NCBI RefSeq assembly: GCF_001517085.1
Contig: NZ_LRAC01000155.1
Location: 145,701-209,700 of the forward strand
Reading direction: 5' to 3'
Origin: Paenibacillus sp. DMB5
GTDB lineage: Bacteria > Bacillota > Bacilli > Paenibacillales > Paenibacillaceae
DNA length: 64,000 bases
The notes beneath the pieces were generated by a model. It saw only the letters and a list, made by a program, of their open reading frames with translations. It had not been told where the DNA came from and did not search any database. A program made the position numbers and the translations under genes. Positions 1 through 9,035 of this stretch are shown one piece after another; positions within the stretch are counted from its first letter, which is position 1; each line of letters begins with the position of its first letter.

Positions 1-707
1 CACATTTCGCAGTGGCAGATCTCCTGCAGCATACCAAGATCCTTGATGACGATCATGCCATTCTCATATTCAACTGCATCTTTTTTACGCAGATCGCTCA
101 ACATACGGTTGACGCTCTCACGTGTAGCGCCGATCATGTTGGACAGATCCGTATGCGTAATTTTTTTGTTGATCAGAATGTTGTCGCCGTTCTTCTCGCC
201 GTAGGTGTTGCCAAGACGGATCAGGGTGGAGCACAGTGCGCCCGGTTTGCCGTACATCATCAAATCACGGAATTTCGTCTGTGTGAGACGGTGGTGAATG
301 CCCATCCACTTCATAAAGTCAATCGCAAAATCGCAGTGCTGGCAGATCAGAATCTCCAGATCCTTCTGCTCAATTACGCCAACTTCGCTTTCTTCAATGA
401 CTTCGGCGGTGAAGCTGTGCTTCGTGCTGAAGAACGGGTCGGCCTGGCCAACCATGTCACCTGCCTGGTACATATAAAGAATGAGTTCCTTGCCTTCGTC
501 TGTAGATTTGGTCAGCTTCACGCGTCCACGTTTGATATAAAACAATTTATCCGAGTAGTCGCCTTCCCAGAACAGATGTGATCCTTCAGGGACCATACGT
601 TCCTTCATTGTAACGAGAAGTCTGTTGAAATTCTGTTCGGAGAAACAGTTTGTATTTCCGTGGGCTTCGATAACATTGTAATGTTCCTTTATCATAATAA
701 TCGACAT
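1..707 (-). CDS. fnr: Fnr-type Crp/Fnr-family anaerobic transcriptional regulator (3' end cut by window edge)
   Basis: Cytoplasmic DNA-binding regulator of the Crp/Fnr family. Reading leftwards, the protein opens MSIIMIKEHYN, has a cyclic-nucleotide-binding-like beta-barrel in the first ~130 residues (GDYSDKLFYIKRGRVKL) and a C-terminal winged helix with recognition helix TRESVNRMLSDL. The last visible residues are EICHCEM, so cysteines cluster at the C-terminus. That matches Bacillus FNR, which carries its [4Fe-4S] ligands there, and differs from the N-terminal cluster of E. coli FNR. Starts are possible at 707 (GGGG directly abuts the ATG) or 695 (AAAGGGG about 11 nt upstream, better spaced). 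Bacillus FNR activates anaerobic genes from TGTGA-N6-TCACA boxes, and such boxes occur in this window at its own upstream region, adhE and pflB. Anaerobic activator is inferred. The final residues lie outside the window. Confidence 0.88.
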   Translation of the reverse strand, partial: MSIIMIKEHYNVIEAHGNTNCFSEQNFNRLLVTMKERMVPEGSHLFWEGDYSDKLFYIKRGRVKLTKSTDEGKELILYMYQAGDMVGQADPFFSTKHSFTAEVIEESEVGVIEQKDLEILICQHCDFAIDFMKWMGIHHRLTQTKFRDLMMYGKPGALCSTLIRLGNTYGEKNGDNILINKKITHTDLSNMIGATRESVNRMLSDLRKKDAVEYENGMIVIKDLGMLQEICHCEM

Positions 708-811
708 CCCCTTTATTCCCTCAGTTTTTCAGTAAATTTTAAATTAATTATACATGGTAATTCCTCTTTATGGTTAAAAATTTTCGCGAAAAAGTGTCGA
801 ATTTTTAACAT

Positions 812-827
812 TGTGATAATTTTCACT
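812..827. promoter_or_regulatory. FNR-type box upstream of fnr
   Basis: TGTGATAATTTTCACT matches TGTGA-N6-TCACA at 9 of 10 defined positions. It is centred about 80 bp upstream of the only clear -10 for fnr, so the spacing is not the usual -41.5. The site could act on fnr, on the GH65 side, or both. It fits the longer Rex consensus less well (11 of 14). Confidence 0.55.
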
Positions 828-897
828 TCAAATATGTGAGAATTGATATGTTTTTCACCGTGACAGGGGAAAAATCCATATATATTCGTCTATTATA

Positions 898-946
898 ACA
901 GCCGTTTCCCAATTAGCACAATTGTTGGGAGGCGGTTATTTTGCGT
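898..946 (+). terminator. Hairpin upstream of the GH65 operon (terminator or attenuator-like)
   Basis: AACAGCCG and CCCAA on the left pair with TTGGG and CGGTT on the right, followed by ATTTTG. The T-tract is short. Because it precedes the GH65 genes rather than following a plus-strand gene, it may be an attenuator in their leader. Confidence 0.35.
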
Positions 947-1112
947 TTTCTGCCAGAAAGGAGACATTTCTTATAGATTATATTGTGAAATCGGGATTTT
1001 ATTCAACTCCGTAAAAATGCACATAACTCCGTTACAGCCTGACATTGGCCCTGTGAGAGATGAAGGGTACGCTTATGGCGTGCATCAAAAAACGGAGAAG
1101 GAGAAATCAGAC

Positions 1113-3419
1113 ATGGCTAAAGTAGCGGATAAATATTTAAAGGTGGATCCGTGGGCGGTAATCGAAGAAGGCTTTGATCATGAGCGGAACAGAGTATCGG
1201 AGTCGATTTTTTCGCTTGGCAATGAATACATGGGGGTGCGCGGCTATCCGGAGGAGGGGTACTCGGGCGATACGCTGCTGGGCAGCTATTTTAACGGATT
1301 ATATGAAGAGCACGCCATCGGCAACCACTACAAAGGGATCATTCGCTCGCTGCGTTATATGGTGAATGCAGTGGACTGGCTCTATACCCGGATAACGGTT
1401 GACGGTGAACAGCTGGATCTGGCTCACAGTAAGGTGAAGGGTTTCAGCCGCAGGCTGGATTTCCGAACCGGTACTTACTGCCGTGAATTCGTGTGGGTGC
1501 TGGAGAGCGGAAAAGAGCTGAAGATCACGTTCACCCGGCTGGTCAGCATGACAATGTCACATCTCGGGCTGCAGCAGGTGGCTTTTGAGCCGCTTAATTT
1601 CACGGGTGAGGTGCAGGTGTGTACAGGGCTTGATTTCGGGGCAGTCCATGAGGAGCGGGGCGAAAGTATGTGGAAAAGCCTGCAGAGTGGTTCAGCAGAT
1701 TGTGTTACGGCGGTTATGGCGGAGACGCTCACTACGGGCAACAAGCTGTTCTCGGGGTTTGTCCTGCAGTCGCCGGCCGAGCTGAATCCGTGTGCGGTAG
1801 AGCGTGACAGGTTCACGGGCCTGTCCTTCACGCTGCCTTTAATAGAAGGAGAAAAGATTCATTATACGAAGCTTGCCGTCAATTATGCGGACACCGGAAG
1901 TACGCTCAGTCCAGAGCAGCTCTGGGAAGAAGGTATGAAGCTTGCCGCAGAGGCAGCAGAGCTTGAAGCAGAGGACGTGTTTGAGGCCCAGGCCGCCTAT
2001 TGGAAGGAGATCTGGGAAACCAGTGATATTTGCATTGAAGGGGATCCGGAGAACCAGCAGGGCATCCGTTTCTGTATCTTCCAGCTGTACCAGACATACC
2101 ATGGCGACCATCCGGGCTATAACATCGGAGCTAAGGGCCTGACAGGAGAAGCTTACCGGGGGCTGGCTTTCTGGGATACGGAGTCTTACTGCCTGCCATT
2201 TTATCTGTTTAACAATCCGAAGGCGGCCCGCAGCCTGCTGGAATTCCGCTATAAGACGCTGCCTGAGGCGATGCAGAGGGCCAGGGATATGGATTGTGAG
2301 GGAGCCTGCTATCCGATTGCGACCATTGACGGAACGGAAAGCTGTGACCTGTGGCAGCACTCCAATCTGCAGCTGCATGTCGGGACGGCTGTTTCCTATG
2401 GCATCTGGCATTATGTGAAAAATACGGGTGATAAGGAGTTTCTCTACAGCAAAGGCGCCGAGATGCTGATTCAGATCAGCCGGTTCTATGCCACCCGCGG
2501 ACAGTGGGGAGCCCGCAGCGGGGAGTACGGGTATTTCGGTGTGATGGGTCCAGATGAGTTTCAGCTGATGGTGAACAATAACTGCTATATCAATCTAATG
2601 GCCAAAAAGCTGTTCGAGTACACAGGAGACACGCTGGCTGAAATGCGGAAGTCTGTGCCGGAGCGGTTTGCTCAGCTGGCTGCCCTGACAGCGCTCCGCG
2701 AAGAGGAACTGGCGGACTGGGCAAATAAAGCAGAGCATATGAAGATTCCTTTTGACCCGGCCAGCGGGGTCTATGAGGAGCATGACGGGTTCTTTGATAT
2801 GCCGCATATTGATATCCACTCTATTCCGGTAACGGAGTTTCCGCTGTATTCGAACTGGTCCTACGACCGGCTGTACCGCTATGACATGATCAAGCAGCCT
2901 GATGTGCTGATGTTCATGTTCCTGTATAACAGCGAGTTCTCCCGGGAGGCCAAGCTGGCCAATTATGACTATTACGAGCCGCGCTGTATTCACGAATCCT
3001 CGCTTTCACCTTCCATTCACTCGATTCTCGCCAGTGAGCTCGGCAAACGGGATGAGGCATACCGTTTCTTCGAATTCGCCACCCGGCTGGATCTGGATAA
3101 TTATAACCGCAATACCCGTGAGGGACTGCATACCACCTCGATTGCTGCGGCTTGGATGAATATCGTCTATGGCTTCGGCGGCATGCGTTCAGACGGGGAG
3201 CGGCTCAGCTTCAGTCCAACGCTGCCTGAGCGCTGGGCGTCCTACAGTTTCCATGTACAGTATGAAGGAGTGCTGGTCCGTATGGAGGTTGGGCAGAAGG
3301 GGGTACAGCTACAGACGGTTTCCGGCGGCAGCACAGAAATGATGGTGTACGGCCAGCGGGTTAGCGTTGGTCCGGACATTGTAACCCTCCCGCTCGCTGA
3401 AGGGCTGGTGGCCGGATGA
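1113..3419 (+). CDS. GH65 disaccharide phosphorylase, maltose/kojibiose-phosphorylase type (first of tandem pair)
   Basis: Intracellular inverting phosphorylase, 768 residues, the family's usual length. It would split an alpha-glucosyl disaccharide with phosphate into beta-glucose 1-phosphate and a free sugar. Seen: an N-terminal beta-sandwich, then an (alpha/alpha)6 barrel with AFWDTESYCLPF, the acid catalyst in GPDEF (Glu482), and the phosphate-site stretch HESSLSPSIHS. I chose the ATG at 1113 because GGAGAAGGAG lies 8 nt upstream; the frame stays open back to 1017 but that extension has no ribosome-binding site. The stop overlaps the next start as ATGA, so the pair is translationally coupled. 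Family is firm; substrate (maltose, kojibiose, nigerose or other) cannot be read from sequence alone. Confidence 0.88.
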   Translation: MAKVADKYLKVDPWAVIEEGFDHERNRVSESIFSLGNEYMGVRGYPEEGYSGDTLLGSYFNGLYEEHAIGNHYKGIIRSLRYMVNAVDWLYTRITVDGEQLDLAHSKVKGFSRRLDFRTGTYCREFVWVLESGKELKITFTRLVSMTMSHLGLQQVAFEPLNFTGEVQVCTGLDFGAVHEERGESMWKSLQSGSADCVTAVMAETLTTGNKLFSGFVLQSPAELNPCAVERDRFTGLSFTLPLIEGEKIHYTKLAVNYADTGSTLSPEQLWEEGMKLAAEAAELEAEDVFEAQAAYWKEIWETSDICIEGDPENQQGIRFCIFQLYQTYHGDHPGYNIGAKGLTGEAYRGLAFWDTESYCLPFYLFNNPKAARSLLEFRYKTLPEAMQRARDMDCEGACYPIATIDGTESCDLWQHSNLQLHVGTAVSYGIWHYVKNTGDKEFLYSKGAEMLIQISRFYATRGQWGARSGEYGYFGVMGPDEFQLMVNNNCYINLMAKKLFEYTGDTLAEMRKSVPERFAQLAALTALREEELADWANKAEHMKIPFDPASGVYEEHDGFFDMPHIDIHSIPVTEFPLYSNWSYDRLYRYDMIKQPDVLMFMFLYNSEFSREAKLANYDYYEPRCIHESSLSPSIHSILASELGKRDEAYRFFEFATRLDLDNYNRNTREGLHTTSIAAAWMNIVYGFGGMRSDGERLSFSPTLPERWASYSFHVQYEGVLVRMEVGQKGVQLQTVSGGSTEMMVYGQRVSVGPDIVTLPLAEGLVAG

Positions 3420-5725
3420 GCTGGATGGTAGAGGACCGGGAATTCAGCCGGGAAAATATCGTTACGAACGGCAATAAATATATGACCGGAAACGGCTATA
3501 TGGGCTGCCGCGGAACGCTGGAGGAATTCGGGAAGGAGCAGCTCACTGCAATTACGCTTGCCGGAGTATACGATCAGGCCGGAGGAAAATGGCGGGAGCC
3601 GGTAAATGCGCCGAATCCGCTGTTTACCAGACTCCGCTGCAACGGTGAACGGCTGGGAGTACTTAACGCAGAGCCGCTGTCGCACAGGCAGGAGCTGGAT
3701 ATTTCTGCGGCGGTACACAAGCGTGAGACGGTATACAGCATCAGCGGAGGCGAGCTGGCTTTTACCGCTGAGCGCTTCGTCAGTATGGATCAGCTGCATG
3801 TGCTGGCGGCCAGGTTTAGCCTGGTTGCCACGTCAGATTGCCGGATTGAGCTGGAGACAGGCATTGACAGTGAGGTGTGGGATATTAACGGCCCGCACTT
3901 ATACGGACTGCAGGAGCACATTTCAGAGGGGGTGCTTCTGTCTACGGCAGTTACAGGCGAGCTTGGTGTGCAGGTAGCAGTATCGGAAATGACTGTGTGC
4001 GCTTTTGAAAAGCAGGAAACGGCGGGAGTGGGGGCGCAGCGGGTCATCGCTTTTGACGCCAAGGCAGGAGAGGTCTATACATGGTTAAAATACGTGGCAG
4101 TTTATACGGAGCTGGACTGCAGTAATCCGGACGTAATGGCTGTGCGTACTGTCCGGGCTGCAGAAGCGGCCGGGTATAGACAACTGCTTGCAGCCCACCG
4201 TGAAGCCTGGGCGGAGCGCTGGGAACGGAGCGACTGCCTTATTGAAGGGGATGATGCCGCGCAGTTTGCGCTCAGATTCAGCATCTATCAGCTGCTGATC
4301 ATTGCTCCGACCGAATCGGAGAAGGTATCCATTCCGGCCAGAGGGCTGTCCGGTCAGGTGTACAAGGGCGCAGTGTTCTGGGACACGGAGATGTTCATGC
4401 TGCCCTTTTTCCTGCATACCGCCCCTGGCACAGCCCGAAATCTGCTGATGTACCGGGTTCGTACACTGGACGGTGCGCGGCGGAAGGCGGCTGAATACGG
4501 GTATCTGGGCGCTTTTTACGCCTGGGAGAGCCAGGATACGGGCGACGATGCCTGTACGCTTTTTAATGTGAACGATGTGTTTACGGGCCGGCCGATGCGC
4601 ACCTATTTCCGTGATAAGCAGGTGCATATCAGCGCGGATGTTGTCCACGGCATCTGGCAGTACATTTCGTTCACCGGGGATGACAGCCTGCTGGCAGACG
4701 GCGGGGCTGAGGTGATCTGGGAGTGTGCCCGATTCTTCTATTCCTATGCCTATTATAGTCCGGTTAAGCAGCGCTATGAAATTCTCGACGTCACCGGTCC
4801 TGACGAGTATCATGAGCGGGTCAATAACAATGCTTATACCAATGCCCTGGTGCGCCGGACACTGGAGGTGGCGCTGGAATGTGCGGAGCTGCTGCAGATC
4901 GTGAATCCGGCGCAGTATCATAGACTGGCCGTACAATTCGCAGAGGGACCTTTTCTGAAGGAATTCCGGGAAATGCTGGAGTCCTTCTACGTTCCGCAGC
5001 CAGATCCGGACACCCTGCTCATTGAGCAGTTTGACCGCTACTTTAGGCTGGAGGATGTTCCGCTGGCAGAGCTGAAAACCCGGGTGCTCAACCCTAATGA
5101 ATACTTGGGCGGCGGCAACGGGCTTGCGGCTACGACTACCATCCTGAAGCAGGCTGATGTGGTGCTGATGCTGAATTTGTTCAAAAGCTCATATTCCAGA
5201 GCGATCAAGCAGGCCAACTGGGAGTACTATGAACCGCGGACCGAGCACGGCTCCAGCCTGAGCCCGTGTATCTATGCCCTGGTAGCGGCAGATATCGGTT
5301 CACCCGACTGGGGCTACCCTTACTTTATGCGTACGGCGACAGTAGACCTGACCGGAGAATCCAAGCAGTATGTCGGCGACTTGTACATCGGCGGAACGCA
5401 TCCGGCTGCGAACGGAGGAGCCTGGATGGCGGCCGTGCTTGGCTTTGCCGGCGTGCAGTTTGACGGAAAAACGCTGCGGGTGAAGCCGGCGCTGCCAGAG
5501 CAATGGACGGCAGTAGAGCTGCCGCTGAGCCTGCAGGGCGGCAGTTTCCGGCTGAGAGTCAGCCGGGAGGAGATAACCGTTAGCGCTGCGGCAGGTAACA
5601 GGGACACTCTTATGGTGTGCGCTCCCGGCAGCACAGACCAGCTATGCCAGCCGGGAGCGGCTCTGACGCTGCGGACGGCGTGGGCTGCTGCGGGTGACAA
5701 TGACAATGCAGCTGCTGGTGAATAG
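3416..5725 (+). CDS. GH65 family phosphorylase (second of tandem pair)
   Basis: Second GH65 enzyme, 769 residues, clearly diverged from its neighbour. It keeps FWDTEMFMLPF, the catalytic GPDEYHERVNNNAYTN region (Glu464) and HGSSLSPCIYA, but its C-terminal barrel reads IGGTHPAANGGAW instead of GLHTTSIAAAW. It therefore probably has a different linkage or chain-length preference. Adjacent GH65 pairs are known in Clostridium phytofermentans (kojibiose phosphorylase with an alpha-1,2-oligoglucan phosphorylase); that parallel is only an inference here. The start overlaps the previous stop by 4 nt, and beta-phosphoglucomutase follows 44 nt downstream, so both enzymes feed one product stream. Confidence 0.85.
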   Translation: MSWMVEDREFSRENIVTNGNKYMTGNGYMGCRGTLEEFGKEQLTAITLAGVYDQAGGKWREPVNAPNPLFTRLRCNGERLGVLNAEPLSHRQELDISAAVHKRETVYSISGGELAFTAERFVSMDQLHVLAARFSLVATSDCRIELETGIDSEVWDINGPHLYGLQEHISEGVLLSTAVTGELGVQVAVSEMTVCAFEKQETAGVGAQRVIAFDAKAGEVYTWLKYVAVYTELDCSNPDVMAVRTVRAAEAAGYRQLLAAHREAWAERWERSDCLIEGDDAAQFALRFSIYQLLIIAPTESEKVSIPARGLSGQVYKGAVFWDTEMFMLPFFLHTAPGTARNLLMYRVRTLDGARRKAAEYGYLGAFYAWESQDTGDDACTLFNVNDVFTGRPMRTYFRDKQVHISADVVHGIWQYISFTGDDSLLADGGAEVIWECARFFYSYAYYSPVKQRYEILDVTGPDEYHERVNNNAYTNALVRRTLEVALECAELLQIVNPAQYHRLAVQFAEGPFLKEFREMLESFYVPQPDPDTLLIEQFDRYFRLEDVPLAELKTRVLNPNEYLGGGNGLAATTTILKQADVVLMLNLFKSSYSRAIKQANWEYYEPRTEHGSSLSPCIYALVAADIGSPDWGYPYFMRTATVDLTGESKQYVGDLYIGGTHPAANGGAWMAAVLGFAGVQFDGKTLRVKPALPEQWTAVELPLSLQGGSFRLRVSREEITVSAAAGNRDTLMVCAPGSTDQLCQPGAALTLRTAWAAAGDNDNAAAGE

Positions 5726-5769
5726 CACTGTGTATCAACCTAAAGTAACAACAGGGAGATGATGAATGT

Positions 5770-6414
5770 ATGCCGGATTATAGCATGCTGAAGCAAATGA
5801 AAGGTGCAATATTTGATCTGGATGGAGTCATTGTGGATACAGCCAAATATCATTATCTGGCCTGGAGGTCATTAGCATCAGAGCTCGGTTTTGATTTTAC
5901 AGAAGCGGATAATGAACGCCTTAAAGGCGTGAGCCGGATGAGATCGCTGGATATTTTGCTGGAGATAGGCGGTCTGGAATTCACTGAGGCCGAGAAGCTT
6001 GCTATGGCGGACAAGAAGAACCGCCTATATGTAGAGTACATCTCGCGGCTGGGTGAATCGGAGCTGCTGCCAGGTGTCAGCTCTTACCTGAACAGGCTGC
6101 GTGACAACGGTATTGGCATTGCCCTCGGCTCAGCCAGCAAAAACGCGCTGTTCATTCTCGATAAGCTCAACATTGCCGGCTTGTTCGATGCTGTCGTGGA
6201 CGGCAATAAGGTGTCCAGAGCCAAGCCGGACCCGGAGGTATTCCTTATAGCCTCTCAGGAATTGGGTCTGCAGCCCGGCGAATGTGTGGTGTTTGAGGAT
6301 GCTGAAGCAGGCGTCGCCGCCGGCAAAGCCGCAGGGATGCAGGTAATCGGCATCGGCAGGCCGGAGGTGCTGGGTGAGGCAGATATTGTCATTTCCGGAT
6401 TGCATGAATTATAG
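5770..6414 (+). CDS. pgmB: beta-phosphoglucomutase
   Basis: HAD-superfamily enzyme of 214 residues that converts beta-glucose 1-phosphate, the product of GH65 phosphorolysis, into glucose 6-phosphate. Seen: motif I IFDLDGVIVDTAKYHYLAW with nucleophile Asp16 and acid/base Asp18; the cap-domain stretch KGVSRMRSLDILL, typical of this family; motif II GSASKNA; motif III and IV residues in KPDPEVF and VFEDAEAGVAA. AGGGAGATGATG precedes the ATG. The gene directly follows two GH65 phosphorylases, as it commonly does in Firmicutes, which supports the functional call and the operon. Confidence 0.93.
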   Translation: MPDYSMLKQMKGAIFDLDGVIVDTAKYHYLAWRSLASELGFDFTEADNERLKGVSRMRSLDILLEIGGLEFTEAEKLAMADKKNRLYVEYISRLGESELLPGVSSYLNRLRDNGIGIALGSASKNALFILDKLNIAGLFDAVVDGNKVSRAKPDPEVFLIASQELGLQPGECVVFEDAEAGVAAGKAAGMQVIGIGRPEVLGEADIVISGLHEL

Positions 6415-6484
6415 GGGCTTGATAGACTAATAGTCGGGGAACAGCAACCCCTTATTATTCTACTATAGAAGGAAAGCCTGAGGG

Positions 6485-7288
6485 ATGCAGATGGAAACGT
6501 TGTTATTATGGCCGGAGGGGGCTCCGGGAGCGCTGGGGACAAGCGATGAGGACTGCCCGGCAATTACGCCTTATCTGGTGGAAGGAAGCAATAACGCTGC
6601 GGTGCTGGTCTGTCCCGGCGGCGCTTACTGGCTGCGTGCTGATCATGAAGGAGCCCCTGTAGCGGAGTGGCTGAATATTCTGGGTATCTCCGCATTTGTG
6701 CTGCGCTACCGCGTGGCTCCTTATCAATATCCGAGTGCCCTGCAGGATGCCCAGAGGGCGCTGCGTACGATCCGCTTCCGTGCCGGGGAGTACGGGATCG
6801 ATCCGGAAAGAGTCGGCATCCTGGGATTCTCCGCCGGCGGACATCTGGCTTCAACGGCATCCGGACTGTTTGACAGGGGGAACAAGGAAGCAGAGGAGGC
6901 GCTGGAACGCCAGTCCTGCCGTCCCGATTTCTCCATCCTGTGCTATCCGGTTATTTCCATGACAGATGGTGTCACACATGAAGGGTCCAGGACCAACCTG
7001 CTTGGTGATAACCCTTCAGAAGAGCTGATCCGCCGTCTTAGCGGAGAACTGCAAGTCACGCCTGATACACCACCTGCGTTCCTCTGGCATACTGCAGATG
7101 ATGGCGCCGTACCGGTGGAGAACAGCCTGCTGCTTGCCTCGGCGCTGCGACGTCAGCAGATACCTTTTGATCTGCACGTGTACGCTCACGGGGTACATGG
7201 TCTAGGATTGGCTGAAGATGAGCCCCATACCCGAGGCTGGACCGGCGCCTGCGCTTCCTGGCTGCAGATGAACGGGTACAGCAGATAG
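6485..7288 (+). CDS. alpha/beta-hydrolase, acetyl-esterase/lipase (BD-FAE-like)
   Basis: Serine esterase of 267 residues. The oxyanion region reads CPGGAYW; the nucleophile elbow is GFSAGG (Ser116); TADDGAVP supplies the acid (Asp205 or Asp206) and HGVHGLG the base (His238). No signal peptide, so cytoplasmic. Members of this group often remove acetyl or feruloyl groups from plant oligosaccharides. Sitting at the end of the GH65-pgmB operon, it may deacetylate imported glucosides; that role is inferred. The start follows AGAAGGAAAGCCTGAGGG. A strong hairpin closes the transcript. Confidence 0.75.
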   Translation: MQMETLLLWPEGAPGALGTSDEDCPAITPYLVEGSNNAAVLVCPGGAYWLRADHEGAPVAEWLNILGISAFVLRYRVAPYQYPSALQDAQRALRTIRFRAGEYGIDPERVGILGFSAGGHLASTASGLFDRGNKEAEEALERQSCRPDFSILCYPVISMTDGVTHEGSRTNLLGDNPSEELIRRLSGELQVTPDTPPAFLWHTADDGAVPVENSLLLASALRRQQIPFDLHVYAHGVHGLGLAEDEPHTRGWTGACASWLQMNGYSR

Positions 7289-7314
7289 GCATTTCTTAAA
7301 TAGCTGATATTCAG

Positions 7315-7352
7315 GCCTTTCATGAGTTCATGAACTACATGAAAGGCTATTT
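7315..7352 (+). terminator. Rho-independent terminator of the GH65-pgmB-esterase operon
   Basis: GCCTTTCATG (7315-7324) pairs perfectly with CATGAAAGGC (7338-7347), followed by a T-rich tail (TATTTGTTATT). Confidence 0.75.
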
Positions 7353-7430
7353 GTTATTCTATCTGAATGTATTGTTACATGATAAGATGGTAGTATTGGT
7401 TTGATTTTACAGGGAAAAGGAGAATCATGG

Positions 7431-9035
7431 ATGAAGAAGCTGCTTCATGTGCTTTTGGCATTGGGTTTGATTATGAGCATCGGATTAACACAAGAAGGGG
7501 AAGAGGTCTCAGCAGAAGGAAGCAAGCAGGTGTTCAGAATTGGTGTAGACGTGATCCCGGGCCAGCTTGACCCCGCCCTCACCGTAAACGATACAGAGTC
7601 CTCGGTTATTAAAGGTATGTTCGAGGGTCTGGTCCGCTTGAATGAGTACGGACAAGCCGTGCCGGGCATGGCGAAATCCTGGAAAATAACAGGCGGCGGC
7701 AAAACATACACCTTTGCTCTGCGAACCAGCGCCAAGTGGAGCAATCAGCAGCCTGTAAAGGCGGCGGATTTTGAATATGCCTGGAAGCGGGCCTTGTCTC
7801 CGCAGTCTTACAACAGTATGGCCTTCAAAATGTATATGATCGCCGGAGCTGAAAATTATCATAACGGCAAGCAGAAGGATGCCTCCAAAGTAGGGATCAA
7901 GGCGCTGAATGACCATACCCTTCAGGTGACGCTGACAGCCCCGAATTACACGTTCCTTCAAATACTCGCCGAGAATATTTATCTGCCGCTTAACGCAGCA
8001 GCGGTTAAAGCCAATACCGGCTGGGCAACCAGCGCAAAGGCCATAGTGACGAACGGACCGTTCAGACTGACGGCCTGGGATTCCAACAAAGTTGTTTTGA
8101 CCAAAAATGCCGGTTATTACGCAGCTAAAGAGATTCAGTTCTCCGAGGTTCAATTCCTCAAGCCGGCGGCAGGCCAGCTATCGAATACCGACGCTTATCT
8201 CGATGGCGGCCTCGACTGGATCGGCAGCGGCGAAAATACTAGGATTGATTACTATGACCAGATAACCGCTGTTGCCAATACTGAAATCTATTCTTTTCCA
8301 TACGCCAGCTTATATTACTATCAGTTTAATGTGAATAAAGCACCTTTTAGCAATGTGAAAATACGTAAAGCGCTGGCAATGGCGGTTGACCGCCAGGGCT
8401 TGCCTTACGGTACTCCGGCTTATGGAGACGTTGCTCCAACCATTCACGGGGCTAAACAAACCTTCCGTTCAGAAATTAAGGATTCCAGATATTTCAGAGA
8501 AGATGATAAGGCGGCCCAACAGCTGCTTCAGGAGGGATTGAAGGAAGAGGGCTTAACCAGCTTGCCGGAATTCAATATAATTGTGAATGCCGAGCAAAAT
8601 CATGATCTGATTGCCTCAATCATCGTTTCCGGCTGGAAGGAAAAACTGGGCATCAAAGCCAACGTTGAAGTTCAGGCATGGAATGAGCTGCTCGACAACC
8701 GTCACAGCCAGAACTATACGGTGGCTAGAGCTGGCTGGAGAGCGGATTACAATGACCCTGCTGCGTTTCTGGAGTACTTTACATCCTGGAGCGCGGACAA
8801 TGATTCCGGCTGGAGCAATAAACAGTATGACAGTTACATTCTGCAGGCGCGGCAAAAGCAGGACCCTGCAGAGCGGATGCGCCTGTATGCCAAGGCCGAG
8901 AAAATGCTGATCGATGAAATGGTCATCCTCCCGCTGTACTATTATGTGGCGGATGTCCTGAAGCAGCCGAATGTTCATAATGTTTATGTGGATTTTGACG
9001 GCTCCATTGCTTTTACGAGAGGTTATCTAAAATAA
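7431..9035 (+). CDS. OppA-like peptide ABC-transporter substrate-binding protein (orphan)
   Basis: Family-5 extracellular binding protein of 534 residues (class C fold), normally capturing oligopeptides for an Opp/Dpp importer. Seen: a hydrophobic signal sequence MKKLLHVLLALGLIMSIG, then IPGQLDPALTVNDTESSVIKGMFEGLVR, a family hallmark, and the C-terminal WNELLDNR and GWRADYNDP motifs. Oddly, there is no lipobox cysteine near residue 20, so the mature protein would not be lipid-anchored as most Gram-positive binding proteins are; it may stay tethered by an uncleaved signal or be released. No permease or ATPase lies nearby. I chose ATG 7431 (AGGGAAAAGGAG upstream) over an upstream in-frame TTG at 7401. 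Ligand unknown. Confidence 0.85.
   Translation: MKKLLHVLLALGLIMSIGLTQEGEEVSAEGSKQVFRIGVDVIPGQLDPALTVNDTESSVIKGMFEGLVRLNEYGQAVPGMAKSWKITGGGKTYTFALRTSAKWSNQQPVKAADFEYAWKRALSPQSYNSMAFKMYMIAGAENYHNGKQKDASKVGIKALNDHTLQVTLTAPNYTFLQILAENIYLPLNAAAVKANTGWATSAKAIVTNGPFRLTAWDSNKVVLTKNAGYYAAKEIQFSEVQFLKPAAGQLSNTDAYLDGGLDWIGSGENTRIDYYDQITAVANTEIYSFPYASLYYYQFNVNKAPFSNVKIRKALAMAVDRQGLPYGTPAYGDVAPTIHGAKQTFRSEIKDSRYFREDDKAAQQLLQEGLKEEGLTSLPEFNIIVNAEQNHDLIASIIVSGWKEKLGIKANVEVQAWNELLDNRHSQNYTVARAGWRADYNDPAAFLEYFTSWSADNDSGWSNKQYDSYILQARQKQDPAERMRLYAKAEKMLIDEMVILPLYYYVADVLKQPNVHNVYVDFDGSIAFTRGYLK

Larger units (their letters stand above)
720..1112. other. Intergenic region between fnr and the GH65 operon
   Basis: AT-rich divergent intergenic region. 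It holds an FNR-type dyad (812-827), a possible minus-strand -10 for fnr (TATAAT, 752 down to 747; no good -35 seen) and a GC-rich hairpin ahead of the GH65 genes (898-946). I see no small gene with a convincing ribosome-binding site. Confidence 0.6.

Noticed and set aside
12..581. Plus-strand open frame of 189 codons at the left edge
   Set aside because: It is the antisense shadow of the fnr gene, which has clear Crp/Fnr domains on the minus strand.
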